Below, one piece after another: positions 24,479 to 34,086 of a DNA stretch of 64,000 bases (position 1 is its first letter; each line of letters opens with the position of its first letter). A program made the translations under genes and the position numbers. Origin of the DNA: Blastococcus sp. CT_GayMR19 (GTDB lineage: Bacteria; Actinomycetota; Actinomycetes; Mycobacteriales; Geodermatophilaceae). Below the pieces are notes generated by a model. The model was not told the DNA's origin. It made no database searches and worked only from the letters and a program-made list of their open reading frames with translations. Location of the stretch: NCBI RefSeq assembly GCF_004570385.1, contig NZ_SPQL01000004.1, forward strand, positions 248,001 to 312,000, written 5' to 3'.

Positions 24479-24553
24479 GGCGTCGCTAGGGTGGCGTCCA
24501 CCACAGCGGGCCCCGTTCGGGCCGCTCAGCGCGTTGCGCCGTGCCCAGCGACT

Positions 24554-24582
24554 TTGTTCCTGCGTTCACAAGCGGTTACCGT
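24554..24582 (+). promoter_or_regulatory. rex promoter overlapped by a Rex operator
   Basis: TTGTTCCTGCGTTCACAA (24554-24571) matches the Rex operator TTGTGA-n6-TCACAA, with a perfect right half. The same bases give a -35 TTGTTC (24554-24559), a 17-bp spacer and a -10 TACCGT (24577-24582). Rex bound here would block its own transcription and that of the hem genes; NADH would relieve it. Confidence 0.75.
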
Positions 24583-24664
24583 GGCCGACGCGAGCGAGTT
24601 CCGCCCGCGTCCTAGTCCCTTGTCCCGCGCCCCGCCTGTGGCGCGCGACCGCTGTGGAGAGCAT

Positions 24665-25318
24665 GTGATCCAGCCGCGGCCCCGGACCATCCCGGAGGCC
24701 ACCGTCGCTCGCCTGGCTGTGTACCTCCGGGTGCTCAGCTCCCTGGCCGACGGCGGCCGGGGCACCGTGTCCTCCGGCGAGCTCGCCGCGGCCGCCGGGG
24801 TCAACCCGGCCGGCCTGCGCAAGGACCTCTCGCACCTCGGCCCGTGCGGGGTGCGCGGCGTGGGCTACGAGGTGGGCACCCTGCGGGACCGGATCGCCGG
24901 CGTCCTCGGGGTCGAGCGGTCCCGGGCCTGCGTGCTCGTGGGCATCGGCAACCTGGGGTCGGCCCTGGCCGACTACGCCGGGTTCGGCTCCCGCGGCTTC
25001 GAGTTCGTCGGCCTGTTCGACGTCGCCGTCGCCCGGATCGGCCAGCGCATCGGCGGCCACACGGTGCACCCGCTGGACGAGCTCGAGCAGGTCGTCGGCG
25101 CTGCGGGCGCGACCATCGGCGTCATCACGACACCGGCCGACGTGGCGCAGTCGGTGTGCGACCGGATGGCGGCTGCCGGCGTCCGCAGCATCCTGAACTT
25201 CGCGCCGGTGACGCTCACCGCCCCCGCGGGCGTCGACGTCCGCAAGGTCGACCTCTCCGTGGAGCTGCAGGTGCTCGCGTTCCTGGGCCAGCAGCGGCTG
25301 GTGGGTGAGCCGGCGTGA
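24665..25318 (+). CDS. rex: Redox-sensing transcriptional repressor Rex
   Basis: A 217-residue NADH-responsive repressor. The N-terminal winged helix (residues 5-70) includes IPEATVARLAVYLRVL and NPAGLRKDLSHLGPCGVRGVGY. The Rossmann domain starts at CVLVGIGNLGSALADY, and a C-terminal swapped helix (VDLSVELQVLAFLGQQ) follows. It binds target operators when NADH is low and releases them when NADH rises. GTG 24665 has GGAG 5-6 nt upstream. It is the first gene of rex-hemA-hemC-hemD-hemB, as in Streptomyces, and an operator lies over its promoter. Confidence 0.94.
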   Translation: MIQPRPRTIPEATVARLAVYLRVLSSLADGGRGTVSSGELAAAAGVNPAGLRKDLSHLGPCGVRGVGYEVGTLRDRIAGVLGVERSRACVLVGIGNLGSALADYAGFGSRGFEFVGLFDVAVARIGQRIGGHTVHPLDELEQVVGAAGATIGVITTPADVAQSVCDRMAAAGVRSILNFAPVTLTAPAGVDVRKVDLSVELQVLAFLGQQRLVGEPA

Positions 25319-26676
25319 GCCTCTTGGCGGTGGGCGTGAGCCACAAGACCGCACCCGTGGCGCTGCTGGAGCAGTTCGCGATGGGCGTCGAAGACCGGGT
25401 CAAGACCCTGCACGCGCTCGTCGGGAGCGATCACGTCAGCGAGGCGCTGGTGCTCGCCACGTGCAACCGGATCGAGGTCTTCGCCGAGGTCGAGCGCTTC
25501 CACGGCGGCGTCACCGACGTCAGCCGGGTCCTGGCCCGCCAGGCGGGTGCGACCGTCGAGGAGCTCTCCCCGTACGTCACCGTCCACTACGAGGACCAGG
25601 CCGTCAGCCACCTGTTCACCGTGGCCGCCGGCCTGGACTCGATGGTCGTCGGCGAGACCCAGGTGCTCGGCCAGCTGCGCGCCGCCTATGCCCTGGCCCG
25701 CGACGAGGGCACCGTGGGCCGGGCGCTGCACCCGGTGGCCCAGCGCGCCCTGCGCGTCGGCAAGCGGGTGCACACCGAGACCGGCATCGATCGCGCCGGG
25801 GCTTCGCTCGTGTCTGTCGCCCTCGACCGGGCCGAGGACCGCATCGGCAGCCTCGAGGGGCACCGCGTGCTCGTCGTCGGCGCGGGATCCATGGGCGCCC
25901 TGTCGGCCACGACGGTGGCGCGGCGCGGCGCGGACGTCGTCGTGAGCAGCCGGACGACGGCGCACGCGGCACGGCTGGCCACGGCAGTGGGCGGTCGCGC
26001 CGCCGGGATGTCCGCGCTGGCCGACGAACTCGCCGCCGCCGACGTCGTGGTCACCTGCACGGGCGCCACCGGGCTCGTCGTCCACACCGACGTCGTCGCC
26101 GCGGCGATGGCCGGCCGCTCCGGCCGGCCGCTGGTCGTCGTCGACCTGGCGCTGCCGCGGGACGTCGACCCCGGCGTCGCGGGCCTGCCCGGCGTGCACG
26201 TCGTCGACCTGGCACTCCTGCAGGGCGAGCGCGCCTCGACCCCCGGCCGCCCCACCGCCGGGCCGGTCGCGGCAGACGACATCACCGCCGCGCACACCCT
26301 CATCGAGGCCGAGACCGCCCTCCTCCGGGCCGAGCGGCAGGCGGCCGAGGTGGCCCCCACGGTCTCGGCGCTGCGCAGCCAGGCCGCGGGCGTCGTCGAC
26401 GCCGAGCTCCTGCGGCTGTCCACCCGGCTCCCGGACCTCGATGCGCGCGCCCGGGCCGAGATCGCGCGAACCGTGCGCCGCGTCGTCGACAAGCTGCTGC
26501 ACGAGCCGACCGTCCGCGTGAAGGAGCTGGCCGCGGCGCAGGGGGAGACCGACTACGCCGGCGCGCTCCGGGCCCTCTTCGGGCTGGGCATCGACGCGCA
26601 GGTGGAGGCCGTGGCCGGGTCGCTCGCCGAGGCGGTCACCGCCGACCCCGAGCTGCGGACGGGGGAGGCCTCGTGA
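25315..26676 (+). CDS. hemA: Glutamyl-tRNA reductase
   Basis: The first enzyme of the C5 haem pathway: it reduces glutamyl-tRNA(Glu) to glutamate-1-semialdehyde with NADPH. The 453-residue protein has the catalytic cysteine C50 in LATCNRIEVF, the substrate signature GLDSMVVGETQVLGQLR near residue 105, and the NADPH fold VLVVGAGSMGALSA near 183. The C-terminal dimerisation helices contain ELLRLSTRLPDLD. GTG 25315 overlaps the rex stop (GTGA), so Rex controls it directly. Confidence 0.96.
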   Translation: MSLLAVGVSHKTAPVALLEQFAMGVEDRVKTLHALVGSDHVSEALVLATCNRIEVFAEVERFHGGVTDVSRVLARQAGATVEELSPYVTVHYEDQAVSHLFTVAAGLDSMVVGETQVLGQLRAAYALARDEGTVGRALHPVAQRALRVGKRVHTETGIDRAGASLVSVALDRAEDRIGSLEGHRVLVVGAGSMGALSATTVARRGADVVVSSRTTAHAARLATAVGGRAAGMSALADELAAADVVVTCTGATGLVVHTDVVAAAMAGRSGRPLVVVDLALPRDVDPGVAGLPGVHVVDLALLQGERASTPGRPTAGPVAADDITAAHTLIEAETALLRAERQAAEVAPTVSALRSQAAGVVDAELLRLSTRLPDLDARARAEIARTVRRVVDKLLHEPTVRVKELAAAQGETDYAGALRALFGLGIDAQVEAVAGSLAEAVTADPELRTGEAS

Positions 26677-27632
26677 CCGCGACAGCTTCGGGCACCACGA
26701 CGGGCACGCTCCGGCTGGGCACCCGGGCGAGCGCGCTCGCGCGCGCCCAGAGCCAGACCGTCGCCGACGCCCTCACCGCGGTCACCGGGATCCCGGTGGA
26801 GCTGGTGCACATCGTCACCGAGGGCGACCGGTCCTCCGCCGCGATCGCGCAGCTCGGCGGCACCGGCGTCTTCGTCACCGCCATCCGCCGCGCCCTGCTG
26901 CAGGGCAGCATCGACCTCGCGGTGCACAGCTACAAGGACCTTCCCACCGCGGCCGAGCCGGGGCTGATCCTGGCCGCCGTCCCCGGTCGGGAGGACCCGC
27001 GCGATGCGCTCGTCGCCCGCGACGGGCTCACCCTCGGCGAGCTGCCTCCCGGATCCCGGATCGGCACCGGCGCGCCCCGCCGGGTCGCCCAGCTGCGCGC
27101 CCTCGGGCTCGGCCTGGACGTCGTCCCCATCCGCGGCAACGTGGACTCCCGCGTGGCGCGGGTGCTGGGGACGGACGGCGCCGACCTCGACGCCGTCGTC
27201 CTGGCGCGGGCCGGGCTGGCCCGGCTCGGCCGGCTCGACGCGATCACCGAGACCCTCGACCCGCTCCAGGTGCTCCCCGCCCCCGCGCAGGGGGCGCTCG
27301 CCCTGGAGTGCCGGACCAGCGACGCCCGCACCCGCGAGCTGCTCGGCCGGCTCGAGGACCCCGCGGCCCGCGCCTGCGTCGCCGCCGAGCGGAGCACCCT
27401 CGCCGCGCTCGAGGCCGGTTGCAGTGCGCCGGTCGCCGCCTACGCGGAGGTCGCCGAGGGCGACGACGGCCCCGAGCTGTTCCTCCGCGCCTCCGTGACC
27501 TCGATCGACGGCAGCGACGCCGTCCGTGGCTCCGCGACGGGGCCGCTCAGCGGCGCCGTCGCGCTCGGCCGCGAACTCGCCGCCGAGCTGCTCGACCGCG
27601 GCGCGGCCGCCCTGATGGCGGTCCGCGCATGA
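26673..27632 (+). CDS. hemC: Hydroxymethylbilane synthase (porphobilinogen deaminase)
   Basis: Polymerises four porphobilinogens into hydroxymethylbilane. It is 319 residues. LRLGTRASALARAQ opens domain 1, VHSYKDLPT carries the catalytic Asp region, IGTGAPRRVAQL and IRGNVDSRV bind the cofactor, and C250 in EAGCSAPVAAY is the thioether attachment site of the dipyrromethane cofactor. GTG 26673 overlaps the hemA stop. A 52-bp gap follows before hemD. Confidence 0.96.
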   Translation: MTATASGTTTGTLRLGTRASALARAQSQTVADALTAVTGIPVELVHIVTEGDRSSAAIAQLGGTGVFVTAIRRALLQGSIDLAVHSYKDLPTAAEPGLILAAVPGREDPRDALVARDGLTLGELPPGSRIGTGAPRRVAQLRALGLGLDVVPIRGNVDSRVARVLGTDGADLDAVVLARAGLARLGRLDAITETLDPLQVLPAPAQGALALECRTSDARTRELLGRLEDPAARACVAAERSTLAALEAGCSAPVAAYAEVAEGDDGPELFLRASVTSIDGSDAVRGSATGPLSGAVALGRELAAELLDRGAAALMAVRA

Positions 27633-27684
27633 CCACCCAGACCCCCGTAACAACGGCCCTCCGGGCCAGGATCAGGAGCACGCG

Positions 27685-29229
27685 ATGACGCGCTTCCGCA
27701 AGACCTCCGGCACGGCCGGCAGGATCGTCTTCGTCGGCGCAGGGCCCGGTGACCCGGGCATGCTCACCGCCCGCGCCTCCGCGGCGCTGGCCGAGGCCGG
27801 CGTCGTGCTGGTCGACCCCGACGTCTCACCCGCCGTCCAGGACGCCGTCCGCGACGCGCACCCCGGCACCGAGCTGAGCCCGGTCGAGGGTGACCCCGCC
27901 GAGGTGGCCAAGGCCGCCGTGGCCGCCGCCAAGAACGGTGCGGTCGTGGTGCGGCTCGTCGCCGGCGACCCCTACACCGCCGACTCCGTGGTGAAGGAGG
28001 TGCTGGCCGTCGGCCGCACGTCCGTGGCGTTCGACGTCGTCCCGGGCGTCGCCACCGCGACCGCCGTCCCGGCCTACGCGGGCGTGGCGCTGGGCAGCAC
28101 CGCGGTGACCGCCGACCTCCGCAGCGGCGTCGACCTGACCGCGCTCGCCGGCGCCGCCGCCTCGGCGGGCGGCACCCTGGTCCTGCAGGGCACCGCCGAG
28201 GAGCTCCCCGACGCGGCCGCCCGGCTGGTCGAGGGCGGCCTGTCCGGCAGCACCCCGGTCGTCGTCACCACCGGCGGCTCGGGCACGGCGCAGAAGAGCG
28301 TCGTCGCCAAGCTGGCCGCCGTCGCCGAGAAGACGGCGGGCCTGGACTCGTTCACCGGTCCGGTCGTCGCCACGGTCGGGACCGCCGTCGACAAGCGCGC
28401 CCGGCTGTCCTGGTGGGAGAGCCGGCCGCTCTTCGGCTGGCGGGTCCTGGTGCCGCGCACCAAGGACCAGGCCGGCGAGATGAGCGAGCGGCTGCGGGCC
28501 TATGGCGCCGTGCCGGTCGAGGTGCCGACCATCGCCGTCGAGCCGCCCCGCAGCCCCGCGCAGATGGACCGCGCGATCAAGGGCCTGGTGACCGGCCGGT
28601 ACGGCTGGATCGTGTTCACCTCGGTCAACGCGGTGAAGGCCGTGCGCGAGAAGTTCACCGAGCTGGGTCTCGACGCCCGCGCCTTCGCCGGGGTCAAGGT
28701 CGCCTGCGTCGGCGAGCAGACCGCCGACGCCATCCGCGCCTTCGGCATCGTGCCCGAGCTGGTGCCCTCGGGGCAGCAGTCGAGCGAGGGCCTGCTGGCC
28801 GACTTCCCGCCGTACGACGACGTCTTCGACCCGATCGACCGGGTACTGCTGCCCCGCGCCGACATCGCCACCGAGACGCTGGCCGCCGGGCTCAAGGAGC
28901 GCGGCTGGGAGATCGACGACGTCACCGCCTACCGGACCGTGCGCGCCGCCCCGCCGGCCGCCTCCGTGCGCGAGGCGATCAAGGGCGGCGGGTTCGACGC
29001 GGTGTGCTTCACCTCGTCGAGCACGGTGCGCAACCTCGTCGGCATCGCCGGCAAGCCGCACGCGAAGACCGTCGTCGCCGTCATCGGCCCCGCCACCGCC
29101 GGCAGCGCCACCGAGTTCGGCCTCCGGGTCGACGTGCAGCCCGAGACGGCCGCCGTCGGCCCGCTGGTCGACGCCCTCGCGGAGTTCGCCGCGGCCCGTC
29201 GCGCCGAGGAGGAAGGCGAGGGGCAGTGA
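27685..29229 (+). CDS. hemD: Fused SUMT-like methyltransferase / uroporphyrinogen-III synthase
   Basis: A 514-residue two-domain protein. The C-terminal half (about 255-510) is HemD, which closes hydroxymethylbilane to uroporphyrinogen III (GWRVLVPRTKDQAGEMS, IVFTSVNAVKAV, CFTSSSTVRNL). The N-terminal half resembles a CobA/CysG tetrapyrrole methyltransferase: the first loop VGAGPGDPGMLT is intact, but the G-D-P-x-x-(F/Y)-G-R motif reads AGDPYTADSVV, so SUMT activity is doubtful. ATG 27685 has AGGAG at 7 nt. Such fusions are usual in actinobacteria. Confidence 0.9.
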   Translation: MTRFRKTSGTAGRIVFVGAGPGDPGMLTARASAALAEAGVVLVDPDVSPAVQDAVRDAHPGTELSPVEGDPAEVAKAAVAAAKNGAVVVRLVAGDPYTADSVVKEVLAVGRTSVAFDVVPGVATATAVPAYAGVALGSTAVTADLRSGVDLTALAGAAASAGGTLVLQGTAEELPDAAARLVEGGLSGSTPVVVTTGGSGTAQKSVVAKLAAVAEKTAGLDSFTGPVVATVGTAVDKRARLSWWESRPLFGWRVLVPRTKDQAGEMSERLRAYGAVPVEVPTIAVEPPRSPAQMDRAIKGLVTGRYGWIVFTSVNAVKAVREKFTELGLDARAFAGVKVACVGEQTADAIRAFGIVPELVPSGQQSSEGLLADFPPYDDVFDPIDRVLLPRADIATETLAAGLKERGWEIDDVTAYRTVRAAPPAASVREAIKGGGFDAVCFTSSSTVRNLVGIAGKPHAKTVVAVIGPATAGSATEFGLRVDVQPETAAVGPLVDALAEFAAARRAEEEGEGQ

Positions 29230-30206
29230 CTCTTCCGTTCGCACGGGGGCGTCGGCTCCGGTCGACGCCCGCGCTGCGCCGGCTCACCGCGCAGACGCGG
29301 CTGTCGCCGGCCGACTTCGTGCTGCCGATGTTCGTCAAGCAGGGGATCGACGCGCCGGTCGCGATCGGCTCGATGCCCGGCGTCGTCCAGCACACCCTGG
29401 ACTCGCTCCGGAAGGCCGCGCACGAGGCGGCCGAGGCCGGCATCGGCGGGCTGATGCTCTTCGGCATCCCGGGTTCGAAGGACCCGGTCGGCTCGCAGGC
29501 CGACGCCGCCGACGGGATCGTCAACGTCGCGCTGCAGCAGCTGCGGGCCGACCTCGGGAACGACCTCGTGCTCATGGCCGACCTCTGCCTGTGCGAGTAC
29601 ACCGACCACGGGCACTGCGGCGTGGTCACCCCGGCCGGGGTCGTGGACAACGACCCGACGCTGGACCGCTACGCGGCCGTCGCGATCGCGCAGGCGCAGG
29701 CCGGCGCCCACCTGATCGCGCCCAGCGGGATGATGGACGGCCAGGTCGGGGCCATCCGCACGGCGCTGGACGGTGCGGGCTTCGCCGAGCTGCCGATCCT
29801 GGCCTACGCGGCCAAGTACGCCTCGGGCTTCTACGGACCGTTCCGCGAGGCGGCCGAGGGGGCACCGCAGTTCGGCGACCGCTCGACGTACCAGATGGAC
29901 CCGCCCAACGCCGACGAGGCGCTGCGCGAGGTCGCCCAGGACCTCGCCGAGGGCGCCGACGCCGTCATGGTGAAGCCGGCCCTGCCCTACCTCGACATCG
30001 TGGCCCGCGTGGCCGACGCCGTGCAGGTGCCGGTTGCCGCCTACCAGGTCAGCGGCGAGTACGCGATGGTCGAGGCGGCCGCGGCCAACGGCTGGATCGA
30101 CCGGGACCGGGCGATCCTCGAGACGCTCACCGCGATCCGGCGGGCCGGTGCGGGCACGGTCCTCACGTACTGGGCCGTCGAGGCCGCCCGGCTGCTCACC
30201 CGCTGA
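29226..30206 (+). CDS. hemB: Delta-aminolevulinic acid dehydratase (porphobilinogen synthase), zinc type
   Basis: Condenses two 5-aminolevulinates to porphobilinogen. It is 326 residues with both active-site lysines ([15 protein letters not shown] near 197 and [12 protein letters not shown] near 249). The metal site is the cysteine form: C121, C123 and C131 in [14 protein letters not shown], indicating the Zn-dependent class rather than the Asp-rich Mg class. GTG 29226 overlaps the hemD stop (GTGA). Confidence 0.96.
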   Translation: MTLPFARGRRLRSTPALRRLTAQTRLSPADFVLPMFVKQGIDAPVAIGSMPGVVQHTLDSLRKAAHEAAEAGIGGLMLFGIPGSKDPVGSQADAADGIVNVALQQLRADLGNDLVLMADLCLCEYTDHGHCGVVTPAGVVDNDPTLDRYAAVAIAQAQAGAHLIAPSGMMDGQVGAIRTALDGAGFAELPILAYAAKYASGFYGPFREAAEGAPQFGDRSTYQMDPPNADEALREVAQDLAEGADAVMVKPALPYLDIVARVADAVQVPVAAYQVSGEYAMVEAAAANGWIDRDRAILETLTAIRRAGAGTVLTYWAVEAARLLTR

Positions 30207-30211
30207 CAGCG

Positions 30212-30673
30212 GTGGAGCGGTACGTCGAGCCCGGCGGGTCCTGGCGGCCGTTCTGGGTCGTCGCCGCCGCCATGGGGGCGTTCCTGGCGCTCGACCTGGT
30301 GCTGCCCGGGGGCGACCTGCCGCCGCTGATGTGGGCGATCGCACCGATGACGGTGCTCGGCATCGTCGCCGCGGGCTGCCGCTCCGCGCGCCGGATGTGG
30401 ACCGTCCGTGTGGACGACCACGCGCTCTCGGTCGGCCTCGAGCGGGTGCCGCTGTCCGACGTCGACGTCGAGCGCCTCCGGGCGGTCGAGTCGGGCGCCG
30501 ACGCCGGCGCCCAGGTGCTCGGCGGGGGCTGGTCCCTGCCTCGGGGGCGCACCGGCCTGCCGCTGCGGCTCGCCGGTGGCCGGTCGGTCCTCGTGCCGAC
30601 CCGCGACCCGGTCGGCCTGCGGTCCGCCCTCCTCGCCGCGCTGTCGGTCCCGCGAGGGACACTGGACCCGTGA
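30212..30673 (+). CDS. Small membrane protein between hemB and hemL
   Basis: A 153-residue protein I cannot name with certainty. After a hydrophilic start ([13 protein letters not shown]) it has two adjacent hydrophobic helices ([18 protein letters not shown] and [17 protein letters not shown]). A soluble beta-rich tail follows ([22 protein letters not shown] ... [21 protein letters not shown]), a layout like bacterial PH-domain or DUF3093 membrane proteins. It lies 5 bp after hemB and overlaps hemL (GTGA), so it is translated with haem enzymes, but no haem-related motif is visible. The GTG 30212 start lacks a clear ribosome binding site. Confidence 0.65.
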   Translation: MERYVEPGGSWRPFWVVAAAMGAFLALDLVLPGGDLPPLMWAIAPMTVLGIVAAGCRSARRMWTVRVDDHALSVGLERVPLSDVDVERLRAVESGADAGAQVLGGGWSLPRGRTGLPLRLAGGRSVLVPTRDPVGLRSALLAALSVPRGTLDP

Positions 30674-31998
30674 CCTCGCCGGACCCTTCGCCGTACCCCT
30701 ACGAGGCGCCCCTCTCGGCCGACCTCTTCGCCCGCGGCCAGAAGCTGACGCCCGGCGGGGTCAACAGCCCCGTCCGTGCCTTCCGCGCCGTCGGGGGCAC
30801 GCCGCGGTTCATGGCGCAGGGCTCGGGGCCTTGGCTCACCGACGCCGACGGACGGCGCTACGTCGACCTGGTCAGCTCGTGGGGGCCGATGATCCTCGGC
30901 CACGCGCACCCCGCCGTGGTCGAGGCCGTCACCGCCGCCGCCCGCCGCGGGCTGTCCTTCGGCGCCCCGACCGAGGGCGAGCTCGACCTGGCCGAGGAGA
31001 TCCGCGACCGGACGCCGGTCGAGCGGGTGCGCCTGGTCAACTCCGGCACCGAGGCCGTGCTCTCCGCCGTGCGGCTGGCCCGCGGCGCCACCGGCCGCCC
31101 CCTCGTCGTGAAGTTCGCCGGCTGCTACCACGGCCACGTCGACGCGCTGCTGGCCTCGGCCGGCTCCGGGGTCGCCACCCTCGGCCTGCCGGACACCCCC
31201 GGCGTCACCACCGGCGCGGCCGCCGACACCGTCGTGCTGCCCTACAACGACGTCGCGGCGGTCGAGGCGGTCTTCGCCGAGCGCGGCAGCCAGATCGCCT
31301 GCCTCATCACCGAGGCCGCGCCCGGCAACATGGGTGTCGTCCCGCCGGAGCCCGGGTTCAATGCCGCCCTGCGCCGGATCACCGCGGAGCACGGCGCGCT
31401 GCTGATCATGGACGAGGTGATGACCGGCTTCCGGGTCTCGCGCTCGGGCTGGTACGGGCTCGATCCCGTCGAGGCCGACCTGTTCACCTTCGGCAAGGTC
31501 ATGGGCGGCGGGCTGCCCGCCGCGGCCTTCGGCGGCCGGGCCGACCTGATGGAGCAACTGGCCCCGACCGGGCCCGTCTACCAGGCGGGCACGCTGTCGG
31601 GGAACCCCGTCGCGGTGGCCGCCGGGCTGGCCACGCTGCGCAACTGCACGGACGAGGTCTACAGCCACTGCGACGAGGTCTCCGCCCTCCTCCGTGGCGC
31701 CGCCAGCGCGGCGCTCTTCGCCGCGGGTGTCCCGCACCGTGTGCAGCAGGCCGGCTCGATGTTCTCGATCTTCTTCGTCCCCGACGAGCGCCAGGTGCGG
31801 AACTACGACGACGCCCGCACCCAGGACGCCGCCCGCTACACGGCCTTCTTCCACGCGCTGCTGGCCCGCGGGGTCTACCTGCCGCCGTCGGCCTTCGAGG
31901 CCTGGTTCGTCAGCGCCGCGCTCTCCGGCGAGGCGCTGGACCAGGTGCTCGCCGCGCTGCCCGCCGCGGCTCGCGCCGCCGCCGAGGTGGGCGCGTGA
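30670..31998 (+). CDS. hemL: Glutamate-1-semialdehyde 2,1-aminomutase
   Basis: A PLP enzyme converting glutamate-1-semialdehyde to 5-aminolevulinate, following HemA. It is 442 residues. [15 protein letters not shown] opens the fold, [16 protein letters not shown] and YHGHVDALL line the site, the PLP-binding Asp lies in [14 protein letters not shown], and the Schiff-base lysine is K276 in [16 protein letters not shown] 30670 overlaps the preceding stop. With hemA, C, D and B it completes precursor supply up to uroporphyrinogen III. Confidence 0.96.
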   Translation: MTSPDPSPYPYEAPLSADLFARGQKLTPGGVNSPVRAFRAVGGTPRFMAQGSGPWLTDADGRRYVDLVSSWGPMILGHAHPAVVEAVTAAARRGLSFGAPTEGELDLAEEIRDRTPVERVRLVNSGTEAVLSAVRLARGATGRPLVVKFAGCYHGHVDALLASAGSGVATLGLPDTPGVTTGAAADTVVLPYNDVAAVEAVFAERGSQIACLITEAAPGNMGVVPPEPGFNAALRRITAEHGALLIMDEVMTGFRVSRSGWYGLDPVEADLFTFGKVMGGGLPAAAFGGRADLMEQLAPTGPVYQAGTLSGNPVAVAAGLATLRNCTDEVYSHCDEVSALLRGAASAALFAAGVPHRVQQAGSMFSIFFVPDERQVRNYDDARTQDAARYTAFFHALLARGVYLPPSAFEAWFVSAALSGEALDQVLAALPAAARAAAEVGA

Positions 31999-32627
31999 CC
32001 CGGACGGTCGTGCACCTGCTGCGGCACGGGGAGGTGCACAACCCCACCAAGGTCCTCTACGGCCGGCTGCCCGGCTTCCGCCTCTCGGCCGACGGCGAGG
32101 CGATGGCCGAGAAGGCCGCCGCCTGGTTCGCCGGCGGCGACATCACCCACCTGGTGTCCAGCCCGCTGGAGCGCGCCCAGCAGACGGCCCGGCCGCTGGC
32201 CGACGCCCTCGGCCTGCCGGTCGCCCTGGACGACCGGCTGATCGAGGCCGGCAACGCGTTCCAGGGGATGGTGGTCGGCGGCGGCGCCGGTGTGTTCGGC
32301 GCTCCCCGCAACTGGTGGAAGCTGCGGAACCCGTTCCAGCCCTCCTGGGGTGAGCCCTACGTCGAGATCGCCGCGCGCATGCTCGCCGCGGTCGAGGCCG
32401 CCCGCGACGCCGCGCGGGGGCACGAGGCCGTGCTGGTCAGCCACCAGCTGCCGATCTGGACGCTGCGCCTGCACGTCGAGGGACGCCGGTACGCGCACGA
32501 CCCGCGCCGGCGGCAGTGCGGCCTGGCCAGCGTGACGTCGGTGACCTACGACGGTGACCGCTTCGTGCGGGTGGAGTACGCCGAGCCGGCCGGTGCCACC
32601 GACCCCGACGCGGTGCCCGGCGCATGA
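31995..32627 (+). CDS. Histidine phosphatase-family protein (Rv0525-like)
   Basis: A 210-residue branch-1 histidine phosphatase. The catalytic motif is LLRHGEVHN near residue 10, with [14 protein letters not shown] and the second His in [13 protein letters not shown]. Unlike gpmA it lacks the mutase loop, so it is a phosphatase of unknown substrate. Translation is coupled on both sides (GTGA with hemL, ATGA with the thioredoxin gene). The hemL - phosphatase - thioredoxin - ccdA order is the same in mycobacteria (Rv0524-Rv0527), tying it to haem use or cytochrome c maturation. Confidence 0.85.
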   Translation: MTRTVVHLLRHGEVHNPTKVLYGRLPGFRLSADGEAMAEKAAAWFAGGDITHLVSSPLERAQQTARPLADALGLPVALDDRLIEAGNAFQGMVVGGGAGVFGAPRNWWKLRNPFQPSWGEPYVEIAARMLAAVEAARDAARGHEAVLVSHQLPIWTLRLHVEGRRYAHDPRRRQCGLASVTSVTYDGDRFVRVEYAEPAGATDPDAVPGA

Positions 32628-33199
32628 GGAAGCTGGCTGCCGCACTCCTGGGCACGGTCCTGGTCGCCGGCTGCACGACCGGCGACGACGCGGTGGACGT
32701 CAACAACGGCGGCGAGTTCCGCTTCGTGCAGGGCACGCCGTCCGGGGAGGTCATCCCGGAGGACGAGCGCGCGTCGGCCCCGGCGTTCTCGGGCACCCTG
32801 TTGGAGACCGGGCGGGAATGGGACTCGTCCCTGCTCGTGGGCCAGGTCGGCGTGCTCAACTTCTGGGGCTCCTGGTGTGCGCCCTGCCGGGTGGAGACGC
32901 CGGAGTTCAGCGAGGTGGCCGCCGACCTCGCCGACGACGGCGTGCAGTTCGTCGGCGTCAACGTGAAGGAGCCGAGCGAGCAGTTCGCGCTGGCCTTCAT
33001 CGACCGCTTCGGGATCTCCTTCCCGTCGCTGTACGACCCGCGCGGCGAGATCGCCCTGGCGTTCCGCGACTACCCGGCGAACGCCGTCCCGTCCACGATC
33101 ATGCTCGACCCCGAGGGGCGGGTGGCCGCCGTGTACACCGGCGAGGTCGCCCAGGAGGACCTGCGCCGGGTCCTCGAGCGGCTGCTCGAGGAGGCCTGA
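32624..33199 (+). CDS. TlpA/ResA-like thioredoxin lipoprotein for cytochrome c maturation
   Basis: A 191-residue exported lipoprotein. The signal peptide ends in the lipobox LVAGC with lipidated C17. The thioredoxin fold has the redox pair C85 and C88 in SWCAPCR and the cis-Pro loop NAVPSTIMLD. It would keep the CXXCH cysteines of apocytochrome c reduced on the outer face of the membrane, receiving electrons from CcdA encoded next. Overlaps the upstream gene as ATGA; the downstream gene begins 2 bp after its stop. Confidence 0.9.
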   Translation: MRKLAAALLGTVLVAGCTTGDDAVDVNNGGEFRFVQGTPSGEVIPEDERASAPAFSGTLLETGREWDSSLLVGQVGVLNFWGSWCAPCRVETPEFSEVAADLADDGVQFVGVNVKEPSEQFALAFIDRFGISFPSLYDPRGEIALAFRDYPANAVPSTIMLDPEGRVAAVYTGEVAQEDLRRVLERLLEEA

Positions 33200-33200
33200 C

Positions 33201-34016
33201 GTGGGGGAGACCTTCGCCGGCCTGGTCGCCGACGGCCCGCTGCTCGTCGCTGCTGCCGTCGCGGCGCTGGTCGGGCTGATCAGCTTCGCCTCGCCCTGCG
33301 TGCTGCCGCTGGTGCCCGGCTACCTCTCCTACGTCGCCGGGCTGGTCGGCACGGGGGTTCCCGCGGCCGCCCCGATCCCCTCGGGGACGGGCGGGACGGC
33401 GACGGCGGTGCGCACCGACGAACGCTCCCCGCGGACGCGCATGGTGCTCGGCGCCCTGCTGTTCGTCCTCGGCTTCAGCGTGGTGTTCGTCGCCTTCGCG
33501 ACGGCGTTCGGCGGCCTCGGCCGGTTGGTCCTCCAGTACGCGCGGGTCGTCGACGTCGTCTTCGGCCTGGTGACCGTGCTGGTCGGGCTGGCGTTCCTCG
33601 GCCGGATCCCGCTGCTGCAGCGCACCAGGAAGCTCTCCTTCCGGCCCGCCGCCGGGCTGGCCGGGGCGCCGCTGCTCGGCATCGTGTTCGGGCTGGGCTG
33701 GACGCCGTGCCTGGGCCCCACCCTCGCCGCGGTCTACTCACTCGCCCTCACCGAGGCCACGGCCACCCGCGGAGCGGTGCTCGGCATCGCCTACTGCCTC
33801 GGGCTGGGGATCCCGTTCGTGCTGGTCGCGCTCGGAGCCCGATGGGCGATGGGCGCCACCGGCTTCCTGCGCCGCCACGCCGGCACCGTCACCCGGGTCG
33901 GCGGGGCCGTGCTGATCCTCGTCGGGCTGCTGCTCATCACCGGCGCCTGGGGCGAGCTGATGGCGTGGCTGCGGTCCTGGCTCGCGGCGACCGGCTTCGG
34001 GGAGTCGGCACTGTGA
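33201..34016 (+). CDS. ccdA: Cytochrome c biogenesis protein CcdA (thiol-disulfide electron carrier)
   Basis: A 271-residue polytopic membrane protein with six hydrophobic segments. The first conserved cysteine motif is LISFASPCVLPLVPGYLSY in TM1, and the second is GWTPCLGPTLAAVYS in TM4; these two cysteines carry reducing equivalents across the membrane. The loop after TM1 contains a Pro/Ala/Thr-rich insert (GTGVPAAAPIPSG). It is transcribed between the thioredoxin lipoprotein and ResB genes, the standard System II set. A 70-bp gap precedes resB. Confidence 0.92.
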   Translation: MGETFAGLVADGPLLVAAAVAALVGLISFASPCVLPLVPGYLSYVAGLVGTGVPAAAPIPSGTGGTATAVRTDERSPRTRMVLGALLFVLGFSVVFVAFATAFGGLGRLVLQYARVVDVVFGLVTVLVGLAFLGRIPLLQRTRKLSFRPAAGLAGAPLLGIVFGLGWTPCLGPTLAAVYSLALTEATATRGAVLGIAYCLGLGIPFVLVALGARWAMGATGFLRRHAGTVTRVGGAVLILVGLLLITGAWGELMAWLRSWLAATGFGESAL

Positions 34017-34086
34017 CCGAGCGTGCGAGGTCACCCATGGGCAGAGCGACCGGAACGGCACCGACGAGCGCCGGCGAGGAGGCGCA

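Noticed and set aside
24504-24545. Segment CAGCGGGCCCCGTTCGGGCC and following as a further copy of the dispersed repeat
   Set aside because: It has a small GGCCC/GGGCC hairpin and a loosely similar GTTGCGCCGTGCC, but the body and GGA-loop hairpin are absent; I treat it as an unrelated terminator-like structure.
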